Assembly (NCBI RefSeq): GCF_013184545.1
Contig: NZ_JAAOJA010000001.1
Coordinates: forward strand, 310,001-374,000
Reading direction: 5' to 3'
DNA from: Pseudomonas tumuqii
GTDB taxonomy: Bacteria; Pseudomonadota; Gammaproteobacteria; Pseudomonadales; Pseudomonadaceae
DNA: 64,000 nt
Below the pieces are notes generated by a model. The model was not told the origin of the DNA. It ran no database searches and was given only the letters and a program-made list of their open reading frames with translations. How positions within the stretch are numbered: the stretch's first letter is position 1; each line of letters opens with the position of its first letter. Positions 58,701-64,000 of this stretch are shown here, one piece after another. A program made the translations under genes and the position numbers.

Positions 58701-59096
58701 ATGGACGAGAAACAACGTTACCAAGCCGGCATGCAGGTCCGCCGCGCAGTATTGGGCGATGCCCATGTCGACCGCAGCCTGCAGCACATCACGCCGTTCA
58801 ACGAAGAGTTCCAGGACATGATCACCCGCCACGCCTGGGGTGATATCTGGACCCGCCCCGGGCTGCCGCGGCATACCCGCAGCCTGATCACCATCGCCAT
58901 GCTGATCGGCATGAACCGTGAGGGCGAGTTGCGCCTGCACCTGCGCGCGGCGAAGAACAACGGCGTGACCCGCGACGAGATCAAGGAGGTGCTGATGCAG
59001 AGCGCCATCTACTGCGGCATCCCGGCGGCCAACGCCAGCTTCCACCTGGCCGAAGAGGTGTGGGACGAGCTGGGCGTGGAATCGCTGCAGGACTGA
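58701..59096 (+). CDS. pcaC: 4-Carboxymuconolactone decarboxylase
   Basis: Decarboxylates gamma-carboxymuconolactone to the enol-lactone of beta-ketoadipate. The 131-residue product (MDEKQRYQAGMQVRRAVLGDAHVD) is full length for the stand-alone enzyme. The AhpD-like fold motif ITRHAWGDIWTRPGLPRHTRSLITIAMLIG and the HLRAAKNNGVTRDEIKEVLMQ helix with catalytic-type His are present. The intrinsic terminator at 59115 closes the pca operon. Confidence 0.95.
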   Translation: MDEKQRYQAGMQVRRAVLGDAHVDRSLQHITPFNEEFQDMITRHAWGDIWTRPGLPRHTRSLITIAMLIGMNREGELRLHLRAAKNNGVTRDEIKEVLMQSAIYCGIPAANASFHLAEEVWDELGVESLQD

Positions 59097-59114
59097 TCGC
59101 CACCCTTCCCCTCG

Positions 59115-59152
59115 AACCGCCGGCAACCTTTGCGCTGTTTCGGCGGTTTTTT
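59115..59152 (+). terminator. Intrinsic terminator of the pca operon
   Basis: Stem aaccgccg / cggcggtt (8 bp) with an 18-nt loop followed by a T-run, 19 nt after the pcaC stop. It should stop pca transcription before the ech promoter. Confidence 0.85.
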
Positions 59153-59322
59153 CGTTTTGGCTGGTTGCTTTGTCGCTGCGCTCCTCATGCGACCTGACAA
59201 TAAGGTTATGTTTATTAATGTAATTCTCTGTCTGTTCACGCGTTCTTCCCTCTATCCCTTGGATTTCTAGCTGTTAAATCATGGTTGTGGCGGTATTTCT
59301 TGTTTTTCACAGGATGAAATTC

Positions 59323-59365
59323 GCGAATATAGTTAATTGACATAACTATATTCGCAGGGTAATTT
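59323..59365 (+). promoter_or_regulatory. Sigma-70 promoter with embedded inverted-repeat operator for ech
   Basis: An exact 12-bp inverted repeat, gcgaatatagtt (59323-59334) and aactatattcgc (59344-59355), is separated by 9 nt. The -35 box TTGACA (59337-59342) is perfect and lies in the spacer. The -10 is TAATTT (59360-59365) at 17-bp spacing. A dimer bound to the repeat would cover the -35 and spacer and block RNA polymerase. In related species ferulate genes are repressed by a MarR-type regulator (FerR/FerC) released by feruloyl-CoA. No such gene is seen next to ech here. The rest of the 307-nt gap (59097-59403) is AT-rich with no gene. Confidence 0.8.
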
Positions 59366-59403
59366 TGTCTCCAGGCGCTAACAGCCAAGACAAGAGGTGA
59401 GAG

Positions 59404-60234
59404 ATGAGCAGCTACGAAAACCGTTGGAAAACCGTCAAGGTCGAGATCGAAGAGGGCATCGGTTGGGTCATCCTCAATCGCCCGGAAAAACGCAACGCCA
59501 TGAGCCCGACCCTGAACCGCGAAATGGTCGAGGTGCTGGAGACCCTGGAGCAGGATGCAAACGTCGGTGTGCTGGTGCTGACCGGCGCCGGCGAAGCCTG
59601 GACCGCGGGCATGGACCTGAAGGAGTACTTCCGCGAGATCGACGCCGGCCCGGAAATCCTCCAGGAGAAGATCCGTCGCGAGGCCTCGCAATGGCAGTGG
59701 AAGCTGCTGCGCATGTACACCAAGCCGACCATCGCCATGGTCAATGGCTGGTGCTTCGGCGGTGGCTTCAGCCCGCTGGTGGCCTGCGACCTGGCGATCT
59801 GCGCCGACGAGGCGACCTTCGGTCTGTCGGAAATCAACTGGGGCATTCCACCGGGCAACCTGGTGAGCAAGGCCATGGCCGATACCGTCGGCCACCGCCA
59901 GTCGCTGTACTACATCATGACCGGCAAGACCTTCGACGGGCAGAAAGCCGCGCAGATGGGCCTGGTCAACGAGAGCGTGCCGCTGGCGCAACTGCGTGAA
60001 ACCACCATCGAGCTGGCGCGCAACCTGCTGGAGAAAAACCCGGTGGTGATGCGTGCGGCGAAGATCGGCTTCAAGCGCTGCCGCGAACTGACCTGGGAGC
60101 AGAACGAGGATTACCTGTACGCCAAGCTCGACCAGTCGCGCCTGCTCGATACCGAAGGCGGCCGTGAACAGGGCATGAAGCAGTTCCTCGATGAGAAGAG
60201 CATTAAGCCGGGTCTGCAGGCCTACAAGCGCTAG
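59404..60234 (+). CDS. ech: p-Hydroxycinnamoyl-CoA hydratase/lyase (HCHL)
   Basis: Hydrates and cleaves feruloyl-CoA to vanillin plus acetyl-CoA (also p-coumaroyl- and caffeoyl-CoA). The 276 residues match Pseudomonas HCHL along their length. Catalytic or substrate residues known for the P. fluorescens enzyme are all in place at the same numbers: M70, G120, S123, E143 and W146. Start ATG 59404 has an agagg site. It is first in a ferulate pathway block (ech-vdh-fcs-aat). Confidence 0.97.
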   Translation: MSSYENRWKTVKVEIEEGIGWVILNRPEKRNAMSPTLNREMVEVLETLEQDANVGVLVLTGAGEAWTAGMDLKEYFREIDAGPEILQEKIRREASQWQWKLLRMYTKPTIAMVNGWCFGGGFSPLVACDLAICADEATFGLSEINWGIPPGNLVSKAMADTVGHRQSLYYIMTGKTFDGQKAAQMGLVNESVPLAQLRETTIELARNLLEKNPVVMRAAKIGFKRCRELTWEQNEDYLYAKLDQSRLLDTEGGREQGMKQFLDEKSIKPGLQAYKR

Positions 60235-60273
60235 CGTGCTGTCTCAAAAATATTGTTTCGATGACTCCGGCTC

Positions 60274-60333
60274 GTAGGGTGCGCTGCGCGCACCAGACAC
60301 CCGGTTGCCAGTGGTGCGCGCAGCGCACCCTAC
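60274..60333. repeat. Inverted doublet of the GTGCGC repeat (REPIN-like family A)
   Basis: gtagggtgcgctgcgcgcacc (60274-60294) and ggtgcgcgcagcgcaccctac (60313-60333) are inverted about an 18-nt spacer. It is between ech and vdh and nearly the same as the doublet at 58620-58679, in the opposite arm order. Confidence 0.8.
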
Positions 60334-60426
60334 ACCGGCCAGCTGTAGTCGCTTGAGCAATGGATTATTGCGAGGCAGCACACTAGAGCCTGCCCGCCAG
60401 AACAAGCACAACAAGAGGAATTCCCC

Positions 60427-61875
60427 ATGTTCGAGGTGCCTTTGCTGATTGGCGGTCAGTCGCGACCGGCTGCCGATGGCCGCGTGTTCGAGCGCTGCAA
60501 CCCGGTCACCGGCGCAGTGGTGTCGCGGGTCGCCGCCGCCACCCTGGAAGATGCCGATGCCGCCGTGGCCGCGGCGCAGGCGGCGTTTCCGGCCTGGGCC
60601 GCGCTGGCGCCCAACGAGCGGCGCGCGCGTCTGCTCAGGGCCGCCGAGCTGCTCGCAGAGCGGGCGCCGGAGTTCCTCGCGCTGGCCGGCGAGACCGGGG
60701 CGATGGCCAACTGGTACGGCTTCAACGTACACCTGGCCGCCGGCATGCTGCGCGAGGCGGCGGCGATGACCACGCAGATTCAGGGCGAGGTGATCCCGTC
60801 CGATATGCCCGGCAGCTTCGCCATGGCCCTGCGTCAGCCCTGCGGCGTGGTGCTCGGTATCGCGCCGTGGAACGCGCCGGTGATTCTCGGTACCCGGGCG
60901 CTGGCCATGCCGCTGGCCTGCGGTAATACCCTGGTGCTCAAGGCATCCGAACTGAGCCCGGCGGTGCACCGGCTGATCGGCCAGGTATTGCAGGACGCCG
61001 GCCTCGGCGACGGCGTGGTCAACGTGATCACTAACGCGCCAGAAGATGCGCCGGCCATCGTCGCCCGGCTGATCGCCAATCCGGCGGTGCGCCGGGTGAA
61101 TTTCACCGGCTCCACCCATGTCGGGCGGATCATCGGCGAGCTGTCGGCGCGGCACCTGAAGCCGGCACTGCTGGAGCTGGGCGGCAAGGCGCCGTTGCTG
61201 GTACTGGAGGATGCTGACCTGGATGCGGCAGTGGAGGCCGCGGCCTTCGGTGCCTACTTCAACCAGGGGCAGATCTGCATGTCCACCGAACGGCTGGTGG
61301 TGGATGCCCAGGTGGCCGATGCCTTTGTCGGCAAGCTGGCGAGCAAGGTCGCCAGCCTGCGTGCCGGCGATCCGCAGGATGGCGCCTCGGTGCTCGGCTC
61401 GCTGATCGACGCCTCGGCCGGACAGCGGATCAAGGCGCTGGTCGACGATGCCCTGGCCAAGGGCGCGCGCCTGGTCACCGGCGGCCAGCTGGACGGCAGC
61501 ATCATGCAGGCGACCCTGCTCGACGGCGTCACCCGGGATATGCGCCTGTACCACGAGGAATCCTTCGGCCCGGTGGCGGTGGTGCTGCGCGGGGCGGGCG
61601 ACGAAGAGTTGCTGCGCCTGGCCAACGACTCCGAGTTTGGTCTGTCGGCGGCGATCTTCAGTCGCGACGTGTCGCGCGCCCTGTTGCTGGCACAGCGGGT
61701 CGAGTCGGGCGTCTGTCATATCAACGGCCCGACCGTGCACGACGAGGCGCAGATGCCCTTCGGCGGGGTCAAAGCCAGTGGCTACGGCAGCTTCGGCAGC
61801 AAGGCCTCGATCGATTTCTTCACCCAGTTGCGCTGGGTGACCATTCAGAACGGGCCGCGTCACTACCCGATCTGA
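60427..61875 (+). CDS. vdh: Vanillin dehydrogenase (aldehyde dehydrogenase family)
   Basis: Oxidises vanillin and 4-hydroxybenzaldehyde to the acids with NAD(P). The 482-residue product is a standard ALDH: the Rossmann region IAPWNAPVILGTRALAMPLA, catalytic E250 in LELGGKAPL and nucleophile C284 in NQGQICMSTERLVV. Position between ech and fcs supports vanillin as main substrate. Its leader before the agagg site is unusually A-rich (aacaagcacaacaag). The start is ATG 60427. Confidence 0.93.
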   Translation: MFEVPLLIGGQSRPAADGRVFERCNPVTGAVVSRVAAATLEDADAAVAAAQAAFPAWAALAPNERRARLLRAAELLAERAPEFLALAGETGAMANWYGFNVHLAAGMLREAAAMTTQIQGEVIPSDMPGSFAMALRQPCGVVLGIAPWNAPVILGTRALAMPLACGNTLVLKASELSPAVHRLIGQVLQDAGLGDGVVNVITNAPEDAPAIVARLIANPAVRRVNFTGSTHVGRIIGELSARHLKPALLELGGKAPLLVLEDADLDAAVEAAAFGAYFNQGQICMSTERLVVDAQVADAFVGKLASKVASLRAGDPQDGASVLGSLIDASAGQRIKALVDDALAKGARLVTGGQLDGSIMQATLLDGVTRDMRLYHEESFGPVAVVLRGAGDEELLRLANDSEFGLSAAIFSRDVSRALLLAQRVESGVCHINGPTVHDEAQMPFGGVKASGYGSFGSKASIDFFTQLRWVTIQNGPRHYPI

Positions 61876-62044
61876 AAAGCTGCCAAGGGTCTGCTGCGCG
61901 TCGGCCAGAGGGCGTAGATTCATAGCAGGCTCTGAGAGTTGGCGCAAAACAGCACTATAAGAACAATCGGCCCAGGCCCGGCCGCGCACCCATGGGGTGG
62001 CGCGCTCGGACGCCCAGGGCGCGCTTTGCGGAGGAGTTTCACAG

Positions 62045-63907
62045 GTGAACAACCCATCTAGCGGTCGCGTCGAGCCGGTCTACCGGCCGGTATCGATCGG
62101 CATGCCGGCGGTGCAACTGCGCCAGGCCGGGCAGGCGCTGTATATGCAGGCGTTGGAGCCGCTGCAGGCGTATCCGCAGCGCCTGCTCGAGCGTCTGCTG
62201 CGCTGGGCCGAGGAGCGTCCCGAGCAGACCTTTATCGCCCGCCGCGGCGCCGATGGCGAGTGGCAACGGATCAGCTATGCCGAGATGCTCCGGCGCGTGC
62301 GCAGCATCGCCCAGGGTCTGCTGGATTTCGATCTGTCGGTCGAGCGTCCGCTGCTGATTCTCTCCGGTAACGACCTGGAACACCTGCAACTGGCCTGCGC
62401 CGCCCTGTATCTCGGCGTGCCCTATTGCCCGGTGTCGCCGGCCTATTCGCTGGTGGCCCAGGACTACACCAAGCTGCAGCACATCTGCATGCTGTTGCAG
62501 CCGGGGTTGGTGTTCGCCGCCGATGGCCAGGCCTTCGCCCGCGCCATCGAAGCGGTGGTGCCGGCCGCCACGCCCTTGCTGCTGACCGCGGGCGAAGTGG
62601 CGGGGCGCGAGTGCCGCTCGTTCGCCAGCCTGCTCGGCGTCGAGGCCTGCGATGAGGCGGATGCGGCCTTCGCCGCGACCGGCCCCGATAGCATCGCCAA
62701 GTTCCTCTTCACCAGCGGCTCGACCAAGCTGCCCAAGGCGGTGATCACCACCCAGCGCATGCTCTGCGCCAATCAGCAGATGCTCCTGCAGACCTTCCCG
62801 GTGTTCGGCGAGGCGCCGCCGGTGCTGGTCGACTGGCTGCCGTGGAACCACACCTTCGGCGGCAGCCATAACGTCGGCATCGTGCTGTACAACGGCGGCA
62901 CCCTGTATATCGACGACGGCAAGCCGACCCCGCAGCATTTCGCCGAGACCCTGGACAACCTGCGCGAGATTTCGCCAACCGCCTACCTCACCGTGCCCAA
63001 GGGCTGGGAAGAGCTGGTCGCCGCCCTGGAGGTGGATGCCGAGCTGCGCGAGACCTTCTTCGTCCGGATCAAGCTGTTGTTCTTCGCCGGCGCCGGGCTG
63101 TCGCAGGCAGTCTGGGATCGCCTCGATGCGGTGGCCGAGGCGCATTGCGGCGAACGCATCCGCATGATGGCGGGGATCGGCATGACCGAGACCTCGCCGT
63201 CCTGCACCTTCACCACCGGGCCGCTGGCCATGGCCGGCTACGTCGGCCTGCCGGCACCGGGTTGCGAGGTCAAGCTGATGCCGGTGGACGGCAAGCTGGA
63301 AGGGCGTTTCAGTGGCCCCCATGTGATGCCCGGCTACTGGCGCTCGCCCGAGCAGAGCGCCGCGGCCTTCGACGAGGAAGGCTTCTACTGCTCCGGCGAT
63401 GCGCTGAAGCTGGCCGACCCCGAGCACCCGGAATGGGGCCTGATGTTCGACGGCCGCATCGCCGAGGACTTCAAGCTCAATACCGGGGTGTTCGTCAGCG
63501 TCGGCCCGCTGCGCATGCGGGTGATCATGGCCGGCGCGCCCTATATCCAGGACGTGGTGGTGACCGCGCCGAACCGCGAGTGCATCGGTCTGTTGGTGTT
63601 CCCGCAGCTGGCGGCCTGTCGCGAACTGGCTGGTTTGCCGGACGGTGCCACGGCCGAACAGGTGTTGGCCTCGGCCAAGGTGCGGACCTGGCTGGGCGAG
63701 CTGCTCGAACGCCTCAACCGGCAGGCCACCGGCAGCGCCTCGCGCCTGGCTTGGGCCTGCCTGATGAGCGAGCCGCCATCGCTGGACAAGGGCGAGGTCA
63801 CCGACAAGGGCTCGCTCAACCAGCGGGTGATCCTCAGCTGTCGCGCCGAGCGAATCGAGGCCCTCTACCAGGGCGCAGATCCGCAGCGGGTAACGGCGGA
63901 GCGCTGA
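62045..63907 (+). CDS. fcs: Feruloyl-CoA synthetase
   Basis: Activates ferulate, p-coumarate and caffeate with CoA and ATP, the first step before Ech. I start at GTG 62045 (MNNPSSGRVEPVYRPVSIGM) since ggagg lies nine bases upstream; longer in-frame reads back to 61997 lack similarity. The 620 residues are ANL-superfamily: the P-loop FTSGSTKLPKAVI (near 222-234), GIGMTETSPSCTF, and GLMFDGRIAEDFKLNTGVFVS with the Asp that binds ATP ribose. Catalytic Lys is expected near the C-terminus. Confidence 0.95.
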   Translation: MNNPSSGRVEPVYRPVSIGMPAVQLRQAGQALYMQALEPLQAYPQRLLERLLRWAEERPEQTFIARRGADGEWQRISYAEMLRRVRSIAQGLLDFDLSVERPLLILSGNDLEHLQLACAALYLGVPYCPVSPAYSLVAQDYTKLQHICMLLQPGLVFAADGQAFARAIEAVVPAATPLLLTAGEVAGRECRSFASLLGVEACDEADAAFAATGPDSIAKFLFTSGSTKLPKAVITTQRMLCANQQMLLQTFPVFGEAPPVLVDWLPWNHTFGGSHNVGIVLYNGGTLYIDDGKPTPQHFAETLDNLREISPTAYLTVPKGWEELVAALEVDAELRETFFVRIKLLFFAGAGLSQAVWDRLDAVAEAHCGERIRMMAGIGMTETSPSCTFTTGPLAMAGYVGLPAPGCEVKLMPVDGKLEGRFSGPHVMPGYWRSPEQSAAAFDEEGFYCSGDALKLADPEHPEWGLMFDGRIAEDFKLNTGVFVSVGPLRMRVIMAGAPYIQDVVVTAPNRECIGLLVFPQLAACRELAGLPDGATAEQVLASAKVRTWLGELLERLNRQATGSASRLAWACLMSEPPSLDKGEVTDKGSLNQRVILSCRAERIEALYQGADPQRVTAER

Positions 63908-63909
63908 GC

Positions 63910-64000
63910 ATGAGTGCGGGCCTCTATTCGGCGTTCGACGATGTGCTGATGCTTGAGGCCGTGCGCACCCCCTGGTGCGATTACGGCGGGGCCCTGGGTT
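63910..64000 (+). CDS. aat: Acetyl-CoA acyltransferase/thiolase (partial, N-terminus only)
   Basis: Thirty codons are in the window: MSAGLYSAFDDVLMLEAVRT then PWCDYGGALG. The start resembles the thiolase N-terminus (VxxVDAVRTPxxxxGGAL). Position right after fcs (2 nt) matches the aat beta-ketothiolase gene of the P. putida ferulate cluster. The rest lies beyond 64000, so the call is positional plus 30 residues. Confidence 0.75.
   Translation, partial: MSAGLYSAFDDVLMLEAVRTPWCDYGGALG

Noticed and set aside
61935..61965. Sigma-54 promoter before fcs
   Set aside because: GG and GC dinucleotides occur but at 9 nt rather than 10, and the rest of the consensus does not fit.

Overview
The window is a chromosomal segment of a high-GC gammaproteobacterium, almost certainly a Pseudomonas. 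The block accC-accB-aroQ-dsbD-ctpL-gcbA-DUF2333-NUDIX-SUI1-speA-DUF2214 has the gene order I remember from P. aeruginosa (PA4848 down to PA4838). The formate dehydrogenase and selenocysteine block also matches a P. aeruginosa cluster (PA4812 to PA4807). No rRNA, insertion sequence, prophage or CRISPR array was seen. The only RNA gene found is tRNA-Sec.

Region by region. 1-12.5 kb is core metabolism and signalling: the acetyl-CoA carboxylase subunits (accC cut by the window edge), type II dehydroquinase, DsbD, a CtpL-like chemoreceptor behind a good candidate Pho box, a GcbA-type diguanylate cyclase, and biosynthetic arginine decarboxylase. 12.6-25.1 kb is membrane and envelope genes: DUF2214 protein, MATE exporter, YbaK-like deacylase, then the alpha-2-macroglobulin/PBP1C pair. 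That pair is split here by about 2.5 kb holding a small membrane protein and an operon for a secreted collagen-repeat protein plus a small secreted protein. 25.1-29.5 kb is a run of three more diguanylate cyclases. 29.5-33.3 kb has a universal stress protein/SulP transporter pair and an SdiA-regulated-like protein.

33.4-42.6 kb is a self-contained selenocysteine locus. It encodes the membrane formate dehydrogenase fdnGHI, with an in-frame UGA and SECIS hairpin in fdnG, the maturation factor fdhE, then selA, selB and selC. Everything needed to make and use Sec is present except selD. Convergent to selC is a tightly overlapping operon GNAT / DsrE-like / glycine-cleavage-H-like lipoyl protein, the best candidate here for an uncharacterised small system.

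44-54.6 kb is mixed housekeeping and accessory genes: two DUF4136 lipoproteins, cmoM, a MazG-like pyrophosphohydrolase, a MaoC-fold protein, ada, a divergent oxidoreductase/LysR pair, a RIO-type kinase, a YpfJ-like zinc protease, a PhzF-like protein, DUF411 and DUF4345. 54.7-64 kb is an aromatic catabolic island. pcaQ-pcaHG-pcaB-pcaC serves protocatechuate (no pcaD where it would be expected), and ech-vdh-fcs-aat converts ferulate and p-coumarate to vanillate and 4-hydroxybenzoate. A PcaQ-type palindrome lies before pcaH, and a consensus promoter is embedded in a 12-bp inverted repeat before ech. Several short palindromic repeat families (REP/REPIN-like) punctuate the intergenic gaps.
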